Under the pieces are notes generated by a model. It searched no databases, was not told the origin of the DNA, and saw nothing but the letters and a program-made list of their open reading frames with translations. A DNA stretch of 16,732 bases from Bacillota bacterium (GTDB taxonomy: Bacteria; Bacillota; UBA4882; UBA8346): NCBI GenBank assembly GCA_023401925.1, contig JAEXDA010000030.1:1-16732 (forward strand), given 5' to 3'. Made by a program: the position numbers and the translations under genes. Every line of letters starts with the position of its first letter. Within the stretch, counting starts at the first letter, position 1. Positions 1 through 7,370 of the stretch are shown piece by piece.

Positions 1-13
1 GATAGAGGGGTAT

Positions 14-32
14 CGGGGGAACGGTTCCCCCG
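14..32. repeat. Short perfect inverted repeat
   Basis: The arms CGGGGGAAC and GTTCCCCCG are separated by one base, so they would form a stable stem-loop on either strand. No T-tract follows on either side, so it is not a convincing intrinsic terminator. It sits at the left edge of a structured non-coding region and may belong to a repeat cut by the window edge. Confidence 0.5.
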
Positions 33-47
33 GGCCGTGGGGTTCCT

Positions 48-65
48 CGCGATGTTTGCATCGCG
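48..65. repeat. 18-nt hairpin (CGCGATG/CATCGCG)
   Basis: A perfect 7-bp stem, CGCGATG and CATCGCG, surrounds a TTTG loop. It has the same length and the same CGCGA/TCGCG character as the hairpins at 561-578, 16571-16588 and 16688-16705. It lies just left of the first copy of the dispersed repeat. That it is a member of an insertion family is an inference. Confidence 0.45.
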
Positions 66-82
66 CGGGTATTGCGGCCATA

Positions 83-185
83 CCCCTTTGCCTTAGGGGT
101 TGCAAGGGGAGCAGGTGGCGTCCCCTGTCGGCAATCGAAAAAACAATACAAAAATTATTTACCATCATCGCCCGACAAAGTTGTC
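83..185. repeat. Dispersed structured repeat, copy 1
   Basis: This stretch matches 527-645 along most of its length. Shared blocks include GGGGTTGCAAGGGGA-type sequence, TGTCGGC, AAAAATTATTT, CATCATCG and a terminal CCGACA. Internal complementarity is preserved: AGGGGA pairs with TCCCCT, and TGTCGGC pairs with CCGACA across a longer loop. This copy lacks the inner hairpin found in copy 2. Open frames across it are short and have no ribosome binding site, so I treat it as non-coding. Confidence 0.6.
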
Positions 186-426
186 TCCAATTTGCAATCA
201 AAATCAACTAAAAAACCTAACCGCCCCGGCCTCTCCCATTACGCCAAAAAAGGCTATGGCGAGGGATTTATACTGCCTATTTTCATACCCAAAATTCCCC
301 GTCATGCAGAAACAACTCTTTATGTTTATTCCAGCCTCATTATAAAAACCCTATCACTCAACCCCAAAATGGTCAACACGGACGCTAATATCAGTTCTTT
401 TTAATGCTTTTTTATAAACTTCTTTG
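186..426. other. Non-coding spacer with no recognised gene
   Basis: Between the first repeat copy and the minus-strand terminator I see no reading frame with a ribosome binding site, recognisable protein motifs or RNA signature. The base composition is A/T-rich with scattered poly-A runs, as expected for an untranslated intergenic region. Confidence 0.5.
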
Positions 427-460
427 AAAAAACCAAAACCGCCGACAGGGAGGTCGGCGG
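427..460 (-). terminator. Intrinsic terminator closing the sugar locus
   Basis: On the minus strand a perfect 8-bp stem (CCGCCGAC and GTCGGCGG around a six-base loop) is followed by TTTTGGTTTTTT. It faces the leftward genes and lies about 240 bases past the last of them, with a repeat copy in between. It is the best candidate for the end of the long transcript. Confidence 0.7.
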
Positions 461-526
461 CAGTTCAATCAAAAACTCCAACCCCGGCAACCGGACGGCC
501 GGGGCGATAAAGGGGGCTTCATTCAC

Positions 527-645
527 ACCCTTTGGCCTTAAGGGTTGCAAGGGGATCAGCTTCGCGAACTTGTTCGCGCCGTCCCCTTGTCGGCATCAAA
601 GTAACAACATAAAAATTATTTAGCATCATCGCCGACATAAGTTCT
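527..645. repeat. Dispersed structured repeat, copy 2, with hairpin insert
   Basis: This is the second copy of the repeat at 83-185. The outer complementarity is kept (AAGGGGA with TCCCCTT, and TGTCGGC at 588-594 with GCCGACA at 631-637). It differs from copy 1 mainly by an 18-nt hairpin at 561-578 in the loop of the first stem. It lies immediately downstream of the D-lyxose isomerase gene and so would be transcribed with it, where it could act as a 3' stem-loop. Confidence 0.6.
561..578. repeat. 18-nt hairpin insert in repeat copy 2
   Basis: The stem CGCGAA and TTCGCG closes on CTTG. Alignment with copy 1 shows that this segment replaces about four bases there. It directly follows the sequence TCAGC, as do the 18-nt hairpins in the truncated tRNA copies at the right end of the window. 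Confidence 0.5.
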
Positions 646-700
646 TTTCGAAAAATGTTATCAGTAATGAATAGGACCACGAAAACACATTTCAATCCCT

Positions 701-1246
701 CTAAATAATCTCCGGTATTCTGCGAATATGGGGATCAGTAAAAATATCGCTTTCATCCCTGCTCCGAGTCGAAAACTCCGATACCACCGCCCCGCTTGCC
801 CCTGCCTGAAACCAATGCAACGAATTTGGCGCTAAAGTATACTGTTCACCAGGTTGAAGAATGATTTCATGAAAGACGGTAAACCATTCCCCGCGACTCT
901 GAGGGATTTTGGCTTTAATTGACGATGCCGGAGCTCCCGCAACATACAGATAGACTTCCCCATAACGGCACCGAAAGGTTTCTTCCTTACCCGGTCCCCC
1001 GGCAACCGGAGGATGAAGGTGTTCCGGACAGATTTGCCATGGAAATAAGGCCATTTCTTTAGCGCAACAACGCTCGGTATTTACATAGGTTACAACTTCC
1101 AACCCGATCTCAGCGATACTTGCAAGCCCAAAATCGGCAATCTCCAAATTGCATTTCTCTTTTTCCGATAAAACAATCGCCGCTCTATCAAATAAAGCGA
1201 GCGCCAATTCCCTGGCATGTTCATATTCCTTCTTCGCTAAAGCCAT
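701..1246 (-). CDS. D-lyxose (D-mannose) ketol-isomerase, YdaE-like cupin
   Basis: This 181-aa protein is predicted to interconvert D-lyxose and D-xylulose, and in this family also D-mannose and D-fructose, with a divalent metal. The match to Bacillus YdaE as I recall it is close along the whole core, including PEHLHPPV, KEETFRCRYG, LHWFQAG and ESDIFTDP. The probable metal ligands are His76, His78, Glu89 and His144. I chose the ATG at 1246 because AGGGAGG lies 8 bases upstream and the length then approaches YdaE (about 167 aa). A TTG start at 1309 (202 aa, GGGAG 7 bases upstream) would put the extra N-terminus inside a repeat shared with the gap at 1855-1882. It is the last gene of the sugar locus. 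Family assignment is firm; the physiological sugar is inferred. Confidence 0.88.
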   Translation of the reverse strand: MALAKKEYEHARELALALFDRAAIVLSEKEKCNLEIADFGLASIAEIGLEVVTYVNTERCCAKEMALFPWQICPEHLHPPVAGGPGKEETFRCRYGEVYLYVAGAPASSIKAKIPQSRGEWFTVFHEIILQPGEQYTLAPNSLHWFQAGASGAVVSEFSTRSRDESDIFTDPHIRRIPEII

Positions 1247-1290
1247 CTCTAGAACCTCCCTCAATGAATGAGCGGTAGTTTTTAACTTGA

Positions 1291-1338
1291 ATCCGGCAAG
1301 TAACTTCAAAAACTCACTCCCATTTAAACTTGCCGGAT
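1291..1338. repeat. 10-bp inverted repeat in the cupin-isomerase gap
   Basis: ATCCGGCAAG at 1291-1300 pairs perfectly with CTTGCCGGAT at 1329-1338 across a 28-base loop. On the minus-strand transcript the loop exposes GGGAG and the TTG that could start the longer form of the isomerase. It could be an RNA processing or stability element between cistrons, or influence isomerase translation; function is not shown. Confidence 0.5.
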
Positions 1339-1344
1339 CGAGGT

Positions 1345-1803
1345 TTAAATTCCCACGATCCCTTCCGGTAAAGCAATCCTTGGCGCCTCCATCCGTGGCG
1401 AAATCACAATTGCCGACACCGGATCATCCCCTTCGGCAACCGCAACAAAATGCCCTTTCCCGGCAGAAATTATCATTTGAGTACCGGGTTGAATCCGCAC
1501 GATTTGGGCCGAATCCACTTTAGGGCATCCTGCTTCCACATCCACAAAAATCATCAGCGCCACCCCTGAAATGAAATAAAACATTTCCACATCCAGATGG
1601 GTTTCGATCTCATTGAAATTCGGCGTATGATGCCAGGAACGGAGAACACCCCCGCTAATCTCTTTCTTTTGAAACTGAGCCACTAAAGACGAGGCGGTCC
1701 ATTCGAAAAAACTTTCACGGTATCCGGCTTGATTGGATGGCAGTTGAACCGCTACCCCTTGCACGACTCCCGGCATCAAATCCTGAATTGAAACTTCTTT
1801 CAT
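1345..1803 (-). CDS. AllA-like cupin-fold protein of unknown substrate
   Basis: This 152-aa protein has the layout of the ureidoglycolate lyase (AllA) fold: a segment with Glu67, His69 and Glu73 leading into a hydrophobic strand, an IQPGTQMII turn near 104-112, and a later His118 in GKGHFVAVAEGD. I cannot identify its reaction. In this context it probably acts on an acidic sugar or its ring-opened form, by analogy with KdgF- or KduI-type cupins, but that is inference. The ATG at 1803 has AAAGGGAG 8 bases upstream; a GTG one codon earlier is possible. The gene is flanked on both sides by near-identical repeats of about 25 bases (1288-1312 and 1855-1880), which could mean it was added to or can be lost from the operon. 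Confidence 0.6.
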   Translation of the reverse strand: MKEVSIQDLMPGVVQGVAVQLPSNQAGYRESFFEWTASSLVAQFQKKEISGGVLRSWHHTPNFNEIETHLDVEMFYFISGVALMIFVDVEAGCPKVDSAQIVRIQPGTQMIISAGKGHFVAVAEGDDPVSAIVISPRMEAPRIALPEGIVGI

Positions 1804-1843
1804 CACTTCATCTCCCTTTCGATATCGATTAAGAAATTCATGA

Positions 1844-1882
1844 CATGGTTACCATGAATCCGGCGAGTAACTTTCAAAAATG
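1844..1882. repeat. Palindrome plus repeat between GH88 and cupin genes
   Basis: CATGGTTACCATG at 1844-1856 is a perfect 13-base palindrome. It is followed by GAATCCGGCGAGTAACTTTC, which repeats the sequence at 1290-1308 with two differences. The two elements bracket the cupin gene in the 5' gaps of consecutive cistrons. Confidence 0.5.
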
Positions 1883-1887
1883 TAAAT

Positions 1888-3018
1888 TTAAAAAATAGGA
1901 TGCAACAAACCGGTAAGCTTTGCAATCCCTTCCACATAAAAGAAATCACCATAAATCAACGAAACATTCACCGCCCAATTTTTAGGCTTATTTCCAGTAC
2001 CCGAGGTCAAAATACCTTCATATTCCGGATGCGTAAAAGTGGTGAAATTCGCAGTCAATGAAGCTAAAATTGCTTCGGCCCATTCGTAATATATCCGTCC
2101 TTCCGCGGTCGGCAACTGATGGGCAATTTCCAACAAACCGGAAGCCGCGCAAGCTGCAGCTGATGTATCCAACGGTTCCCCCTCATTGGAGGGAAGCCTG
2201 AAATCCCAGTACGGAACCTTATTTTCCGGTAAGGCTGTGATGAAAAAATGAGCCACCCGCTGTGCCGCACGCAAGTATCTGATTTCACCGGTGTACCGAT
2301 AAGCATTGGCCATTCCGTAAAGCGCCCAAGCCTGTCCGCGGCTCCAGGCGGAATCAGGGCCGTAACCCTGGCCGCCTAATGATTCAATAAACGCGCCCGT
2401 TTCAGGATTAAATGAAACAACATGGCGAACCGACCCATCCTCACGGATAAAATGTCGCAGTAATGTTTCCACAGTAGCTTTGGCAATATGCCCAAACCTC
2501 GGGTCGCCGAACTCTTCCCCGGCCCAAAAAAGCAGCGACAAGTTCATTGCCGTATCCACAATCGCCAAACCCATGTCATCCTGCTGGTTCCATGCCCGAA
2601 GAAAATTACCGGCAGCATTGAAACGGCCCGCTAAATAACTTGCAGCCAACCAGCCACGACGTTTCCCATCCCGGTCTCCCGTTAACTTATACTTCATCAC
2701 CGCCGTGGGAAGAAATTGAAACCCGACATCATGATTAAAATCATTCTCTTTGATAAAAAACTCTTCAAGGCGTCGGTCCCAATCCCAAGCAGCTTTACAG
2801 TACTGTTCTTCCTTTGTCAAGTCATACATAACCCAGAGAATCCCCGGCCAAAATCCTGAAGTCCACCAGTCTAACGGCATATCATCATAAATACCCCCGG
2901 TTGTGAAATGGGGTGATCGGCCATCCAGTTGGAGGATCATCCGCTCCACCTTCCGCCGCAACTCCGGTAAAATCCGGGCAGCTATGGATTCTTGACTTTT
3001 TCGGGATATTTCACTCAT
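1888..3018 (-). CDS. Unsaturated glucuronyl hydrolase, GH88
   Basis: This 376-aa protein matches the length and motif order of Bacillus-type unsaturated glucuronyl hydrolase (377 aa). Enzymes of this family remove a 4,5-unsaturated uronic acid from the non-reducing end of oligosaccharides made by polysaccharide lyases, through hydration of the double bond. Visible marks are DWWTSGFWPG (50-59), HDVGF with Asp97, VDTAMNL with Asp155, VRHVVSF with His199 and SAWSRGQAWALYG (223-235); Asp97 and Asp155 correspond to the catalytic pair. There is no signal peptide, so it acts in the cytoplasm after import. The ATG is preceded directly by TTG, either of which could serve the GGGGG ribosome site. No lyase is encoded in the window. 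GH105 is the main alternative. Confidence 0.88.
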   Translation of the reverse strand: MSEISRKSQESIAARILPELRRKVERMILQLDGRSPHFTTGGIYDDMPLDWWTSGFWPGILWVMYDLTKEEQYCKAAWDWDRRLEEFFIKENDFNHDVGFQFLPTAVMKYKLTGDRDGKRRGWLAASYLAGRFNAAGNFLRAWNQQDDMGLAIVDTAMNLSLLFWAGEEFGDPRFGHIAKATVETLLRHFIREDGSVRHVVSFNPETGAFIESLGGQGYGPDSAWSRGQAWALYGMANAYRYTGEIRYLRAAQRVAHFFITALPENKVPYWDFRLPSNEGEPLDTSAAACAASGLLEIAHQLPTAEGRIYYEWAEAILASLTANFTTFTHPEYEGILTSGTGNKPKNWAVNVSLIYGDFFYVEGIAKLTGLLHPIF

Positions 3019-3066
3019 CAATTTTCAGCCCCCGTTTTACCCAAAATACCCATTCTACCTGCTACT

Positions 3067-3076
3067 CCAGCGCTGG
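3067..3076. repeat. Small palindrome after the aldolase gene
   Basis: CCAGCGCTGG is a perfect 10-base palindrome placed immediately after the aldolase stop codon. It has no T-tract, so it is unlikely to terminate; it may stabilise or separate the message between cistrons. Confidence 0.35.
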
Positions 3077-3078
3077 GT

Positions 3079-3972
3079 TTACACCGTGGTAAAATAGTTG
3101 TGTTTTTCAGTGATCTCCCGTAATTTTTCCTTGATCTCTTCCGACAAGGGATGAAACGGTTTGCGGCACTCTCCGCAATCAATACCCATTAAGTCTAATA
3201 TATACTTGATCCCCGGAAATACGCCGCCTTTAACCAGAAGATCAATAATTCGATTGGCCTCCGTTTGAACTTGTTGGGCCTCTTGAATCTGATTCGCCCT
3301 GTACAGTTTTTCAATGGCGATAAATTTTTCAGCCATAAAATTATAGGTACTCCCGATTGCGCCATTCGCCCCCAAGGCTAACCCACCGATAAACACTTCA
3401 TCATGGCCATTAAAAATAGTCAGTTCTTCATCAAGGGCTCTTATCTGCTCCAGTTGATAAAGATCATATGAAGTATGCTTAATCCCGATTATTTTAGAAT
3501 TATCCGCTAATTCTTTGATATTACCCATACTGAATGTAACGCCGGACAATGCGGGAAAATTATAAATAATCATCGGGAGATCGACTTTATCTACAATATC
3601 AAAATAAAAATCCCTGATTTCCTCAAAAGAAAACTTATAATAAAATGGAGGGACCGATGAAATGGCGGAAACTCCCACTTCCTCCGCGAATTTCCCTAAC
3701 TCAATCGCATGATCGGTATAAATACATCCGATATGGTATATGATTTCCGCTTTCCCCTGAGCTTCAGCGGCAACAGTTTCCAAGATTTGCTTACGCTCGT
3801 CCATACTCAGCAAAAACGCTTCAGCGGTACTACCACCGACGTAAAATCCTTGAACCCCTTTTTTAAGATTCAATTGGACAAGTTTTCTTAAAGAATCATG
3901 ATTAATTTGACCGTTTTTACTAAACGGGGTAACTAAAGCCGGATAAATACCGGATAATTTTTTATGCATCAT
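3079..3972 (-). CDS. nanA: N-acetylneuraminate lyase-type aldolase
   Basis: This 297-aa (beta/alpha)8 aldolase of the DHDPS/NAL family is predicted to cleave a 2-keto-3-deoxy sugar acid to pyruvate and an aldose through a Schiff base. It has the same length as E. coli NanA. Visible marks are GGSTAEAF (46-53), Tyr137 in YNFPALSG, the Schiff-base Lys165 in GIKHTS, Thr167, Asp191 and Glu192 in GHDEVF, and Ser208 in GSTYN. The last four match residues that contact the sugar in sialic acid lyases, so NAL is favoured over KDG aldolase or dihydrodipicolinate synthase. No ManNAc-6-P epimerase or ManNAc kinase lies nearby, which is odd for sialic acid use. The start is the first of two tandem ATG codons. 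Confidence 0.85.
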   Translation of the reverse strand: MMHKKLSGIYPALVTPFSKNGQINHDSLRKLVQLNLKKGVQGFYVGGSTAEAFLLSMDERKQILETVAAEAQGKAEIIYHIGCIYTDHAIELGKFAEEVGVSAISSVPPFYYKFSFEEIRDFYFDIVDKVDLPMIIYNFPALSGVTFSMGNIKELADNSKIIGIKHTSYDLYQLEQIRALDEELTIFNGHDEVFIGGLALGANGAIGSTYNFMAEKFIAIEKLYRANQIQEAQQVQTEANRIIDLLVKGGVFPGIKYILDLMGIDCGECRKPFHPLSEEIKEKLREITEKHNYFTTV

Positions 3973-4010
3973 CTTTTTTCCCTTTCAATCATTACGCTTA
4001 TTTTTTTGTC

Positions 4011-4856
4011 TTATCCTTTAACTGCGCCGGATGTCAATCCTTCAATCAAATATCGCTGGATAAAGCCAAATAACAAAATGATGGGTATCGTCACAATAAT
4101 ACTGCTGGCCATAATGCCGCCCCAGTTCTGTTTACCCATACTATCCATCATCTCCGCGATCCCCAGTTGAATCGTTTTGGCTTGGGTAGAATTTGTCAGT
4201 ATCAAAGCATATTGGTAATCATTCCATGATAAAATAAAAGAATAAATTACAATAGAAACCAATCCCGGTAAGGTTAACGGCAGCACAATCTTGGCTAAAG
4301 TCCCTAATTTTGTACACCCGTCGACAGCCGCCGATTCCTCCATTTCTATGGGGACAGTGGCAAAAAAGCCTTTCATCAGCCAAACTCCAACAGGTATCGT
4401 GGCCGTACCGTAAATAAGGATCAATGCCAGACGAGTATTCAATATACCGAGCATTCCAGCCATTTTATACCAAGGAACCATAATCAGAGGACCCTGAAGC
4501 ATTTGCGCCATCAGGATTGCTATGCCGATTACTTTAAAACCCGGAGCCTTATATCGGGCAAGCGCATATCCTCCGGTTGCCGCAAACAAGCCGGTCAACA
4601 AGGCGGTTCCTGTAGAAGTAAAAATAGAATTAAAAAGCAATGGGAAAATATCCGTACCATTCGTGCTAAAAGCCCATAAATAATTTCCAAAAGTAATCTT
4701 CTTCGGAATCCAATGAGGAATCAATGCAAAAATTTCTTGGTCATTCTTAAATGTGCTTACCAATAACCAGAGATAGGGCAAGAGAATAAAGCTCATCAAT
4801 ACAAATAAGCCGCCATAAAGAATAATTTTGGGAACGACTTTTTTGGTCTGCATCAT
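4011..4856 (-). CDS. CUT1 sugar ABC transporter permease, MalG-like
   Basis: This 281-aa inner-membrane protein carries about six hydrophobic segments and the cytoplasmic EAA loop near residues 174-194 (EESAAVDGCTKLGTLAKIVLP), through which the ATPase drives transport. The downstream placement and C-terminal sequence match the MalG type. The ATG at 4856 is chosen because AGAGG sits 7 bases upstream; an in-frame TTG two codons earlier lies between them. It follows the MalF-like gene after 12 bases, so the two are translated from one message. No ATP-binding subunit is encoded here, which suggests a shared MsmX-type ATPase elsewhere. Confidence 0.9.
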   Translation of the reverse strand: MMQTKKVVPKIILYGGLFVLMSFILLPYLWLLVSTFKNDQEIFALIPHWIPKKITFGNYLWAFSTNGTDIFPLLFNSIFTSTGTALLTGLFAATGGYALARYKAPGFKVIGIAILMAQMLQGPLIMVPWYKMAGMLGILNTRLALILIYGTATIPVGVWLMKGFFATVPIEMEESAAVDGCTKLGTLAKIVLPLTLPGLVSIVIYSFILSWNDYQYALILTNSTQAKTIQLGIAEMMDSMGKQNWGGIMASSIIVTIPIILLFGFIQRYLIEGLTSGAVKG

Positions 4857-4868
4857 GGTCAACCTCTC

Positions 4869-5756
4869 TTATCGTTCTTTAACATCGAAAACCCGAAAAT
4901 AAATTAACACAATTCCCAGCACCACCAAGGTGGAAATTGTAGCCACCGCCGAACCCAATCCCAATTGAAAATATTGGAAAGACTTTGTATAAATATAGGT
5001 CGGCAAAATACTGGTGGACCATCCCGGCCCCCCCGCAGTTAGCACCCATATCATTTCAAATTTAGTCCAGGTCGTAATGATTGAAATCAAACCCGTAACA
5101 AACATCACCGGAGTTAACAATGGTAATGTGATATGGGAAAATTGTTTCCAAGCATTACATCCGTCAATATGAGAAGCCTCATACAGATCATCGGGAATTC
5201 CCTGTAAACCGGCTAAAAACATCAGCGTTACATAAGGGAAGCCTTTCCACATGGAAGCCAGCAATAATGAAGGCCATACGGTATGCTCATTTCCCAACCA
5301 TACCATTTTAGTATGCAAATAATAATTTAATAGCCCATAATCACCGTCATAAATCCATTTCCAAATCAAACCCATCACAACAACCGGCGTTACCCACGGA
5401 ATCATTAATAAGCCCCGCCAAACCGGGCGGCCGGGCAATTTGGAATTCAATATCAAGGCTGCCGGTAAACCAATTATAAATTGCAATAACGTCGATCCGC
5501 CCACCCATAGAATACTATGATAAAAAATTGGCCAAAAACTGGAATCATCCGTTAATAATTTGATATAGTTGCCTAGTCCGATATATTTACCGCTGGTCGG
5601 ACGCAAGAATGTTAAGTCTGTAAAACTAAGCCTAACGGACTCCAACAAAGGATACAGCTGAAAACACACCAAATAAGCAACGGTTGGAAGAATTAACAAA
5701 TAGGCAAATCCGTACTGCTTCCAAAACGACCGGGAATTGATAGTCAAGTCATTCAT
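4869..5756 (-). CDS. CUT1 sugar ABC transporter permease, MalF-like
   Basis: This 295-aa membrane protein pairs with the downstream MalG-like subunit to form the import channel. Hydrophobic segments run through the protein and the EAA loop lies near residues 193-212 (EASHIDGCNAWKQF...). The ATG at 5756 is preferred over upstream in-frame ATGs at 5792 and 5771 because GGGGTGA lies just before it and the length fits the family. A MITE-like element of about 118 bases separates it from the binding-protein gene, so its expression may be lower than that of the binding protein. Confidence 0.9.
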   Translation of the reverse strand: MNDLTINSRSFWKQYGFAYLLILPTVAYLVCFQLYPLLESVRLSFTDLTFLRPTSGKYIGLGNYIKLLTDDSSFWPIFYHSILWVGGSTLLQFIIGLPAALILNSKLPGRPVWRGLLMIPWVTPVVVMGLIWKWIYDGDYGLLNYYLHTKMVWLGNEHTVWPSLLLASMWKGFPYVTLMFLAGLQGIPDDLYEASHIDGCNAWKQFSHITLPLLTPVMFVTGLISIITTWTKFEMIWVLTAGGPGWSTSILPTYIYTKSFQYFQLGLGSAVATISTLVVLGIVLIYFRVFDVKER

Positions 5757-5804
5757 TAAATCACCCCGCATGCAGTTTCTTGCCAAGCCCAAACTATTCG
5801 TAAA

Positions 5805-5922
5805 GAGGCTGTCTAAAAAGCAATTTTAAATCAATAAGAAATACAATATATAGCTTCATCAAACGCCTGAATTTCGATATATTGTATCTCTTGATTGATA
5901 AATTTCCTTTTAGGACAGCCCC
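5805..5922. mobile_element. MITE-like inverted-repeat element, copy A
   Basis: The ends GAGGCTGTCTAAAAAG and GGACAGCCCC (inverted GGGGCTGTCCTAAAAGG) open a long imperfect inverted repeat reaching almost to the centre, including matching ATACAATATAT blocks in both arms. It encodes nothing. Ends of this type resemble insertion-sequence termini, so it may be a non-autonomous transposon remnant. Its position between the binding-protein and permease genes means the transcript would fold into a long hairpin that could attenuate downstream expression. A diverged relative lies at 14279-14385. I see no clear target duplication. Confidence 0.65.
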
Positions 5923-5937
5923 TTCACTCTTTCAGTC

Positions 5938-7236
5938 TTATTTTACTTCTTCCTTAACTTTTAGAATTCCATCACGAATCTCATTATAGGCGTCTTCAGG
6001 GGTGGATTTGTTATACAACATTTTAACAATTGCCGCCTGAACAATCATTTCCATTTGAGGTTGTCCAATAATTCGAGGTTGAGGCACGCCGTATTTTTGG
6101 GCAATCGCACTGAAATCATTAAGCAATGTTACATGCCCCTCATAAGATTGAGGATAAGTCGCTTTGGCCACTTCTTTCAGAACCCTCATATCAACTTTGG
6201 AAGTAGCCGGTAAATTAATAGCTCCGCCAATCCGGGCCACCATTTCAGGGCTATTGATTACCTCCATTACTTTCCATGCCGCCTCTTTTTGTTTGGAACC
6301 TTTTATCATTGCAAAACCGGCGTTGGCAACCATTGCTTGCGGTTTGGCGGCGGAAGGTCCCTGCGGAAAAACAAATGCTCTGGTTTTAGCAACAATTGTG
6401 CTGCTATGTGAAACGGCATTGGCGGTAAAATACGAACCGGAATGCATGATACCGACATCCTCCGCGCCCCAGGCTTTGAACAATTCCGGATAGAGCCAGG
6501 TAATTTGACTTTTCGGCATATAGGGTGCCAAATCATTTAAAAACGATAATACCTCAATATACTTCTTTTTTGAAGCATTACTAACATCATCCGGTTGAAC
6601 ATCATTACTCAAACAAATCATCATAAAATCACGGAAGGAAAATCTTCCTGTACCGCCATTGGCCATGGCATAACCGGATTTCCCGTTTTTGCTCATGGCT
6701 TTAACGGCTTCTTTTACAGCATCCCAACTTTTCAGGTCTGAAATCTTATAGCCGGCTGCCGCCAATAAATCCGTATTCACGACATGAGCATATGTAATTC
6801 CCTGCCAGGGAATGGAATACAATTTTCCATTATATCGCGAATAATTCACATAACCCGAAGAATAATTAGAAAGTTTAATCGCGCTTCCTTTTAAATACCC
6901 GTCAAGCGGTTCCAATGCATCCATCGCTACCGGATTGACCACGTCAAGAACATCCATCATATCTGGATAATCCCTGGCGGCAATCATCACCGCTAACTTC
7001 TTTTCAATATCGGCCCAACTAAGATAGATATACTCGATTTTAATTTTGGGATACTTTTCAGTCACTGCTTTTTTAAGATTCTCGGCCCAAGCTTTCTCAA
7101 TTTCGGAAGTACCCGGATACAAAATTCTTAAGTTGGCTGAAATGTCCTTTGAGCTACTTTTCGCAAAACCAGTCACACAACAAAACATGCATACCACTAG
7201 AAGCAGAGTCAAACTTAATCTTATCCTTTTGTCCAT
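5938..7236 (-). CDS. Sugar ABC transporter substrate-binding protein
   Basis: This 432-aa protein is an extracellular solute-binding protein of the family 1 (MalE/UgpB) type. The N-terminus has a basic MDKRIR segment, a long hydrophobic core to about residue 24, and a likely signal peptidase I site after VTGFA. No good lipobox is visible even though three cysteines lie in the hydrophobic core, which is unusual for a Gram-positive binding protein, where lipid anchoring is common. Later features such as SKKKYIEVLSFLNDLAP and AAWKVMEVINSPEMVARIGG are typical of the family. The ATG is preceded by GGGGGAG at 6 bases. It leads the transporter genes and likely sets ligand specificity, probably an acidic oligosaccharide (inference). 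Confidence 0.9.
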   Translation of the reverse strand: MDKRIRLSLTLLLVVCMFCCVTGFAKSSSKDISANLRILYPGTSEIEKAWAENLKKAVTEKYPKIKIEYIYLSWADIEKKLAVMIAARDYPDMMDVLDVVNPVAMDALEPLDGYLKGSAIKLSNYSSGYVNYSRYNGKLYSIPWQGITYAHVVNTDLLAAAGYKISDLKSWDAVKEAVKAMSKNGKSGYAMANGGTGRFSFRDFMMICLSNDVQPDDVSNASKKKYIEVLSFLNDLAPYMPKSQITWLYPELFKAWGAEDVGIMHSGSYFTANAVSHSSTIVAKTRAFVFPQGPSAAKPQAMVANAGFAMIKGSKQKEAAWKVMEVINSPEMVARIGGAINLPATSKVDMRVLKEVAKATYPQSYEGHVTLLNDFSAIAQKYGVPQPRIIGQPQMEMIVQAAIVKMLYNKSTPEDAYNEIRDGILKVKEEVK

Positions 7237-7267
7237 TACTTGCTCCCCCTTATTTTATACATAACCG

Positions 7268-7323
7268 ATATAAATTTCCCAACCCGAACTACTCAATGAT
7301 TGTGAACGTTTTACTTAAGTAAA
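7268..7323 (-). promoter_or_regulatory. Candidate promoter and palindrome before the binding-protein gene
   Basis: On the minus strand TTGAGT (7296-7291) and TTATAT (7273-7268) are spaced by 17 bases, a moderate sigma-A match. Just upstream is TTTACTTAAGTAAA (7310-7323), a perfect 14-base palindrome that could be an operator. It does not resemble the ATATCACRTGATAT sites in front of the regulator, so if functional it would bind something else. A second promoter here would let the transporter be made independently of the GntR gene. Confidence 0.4.
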
Positions 7324-7370
7324 GCGTATCTTCTCCATTTCTGATTGCCGTTTATTTACGATACGTTCTA

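Noticed and set aside
72..404. A 110-codon plus-strand frame and a nested frame at 100-345
   Set aside because: They run through a structured repeat, lack ribosome sites and have Lys- and Pro-rich, low-complexity translations with no recognisable motifs.
7301..7314. TGTGAACGTTTTAC resembling a CcpA cre site
   Set aside because: It departs from the cre consensus at about three positions, including the conserved end, so I do not call it.
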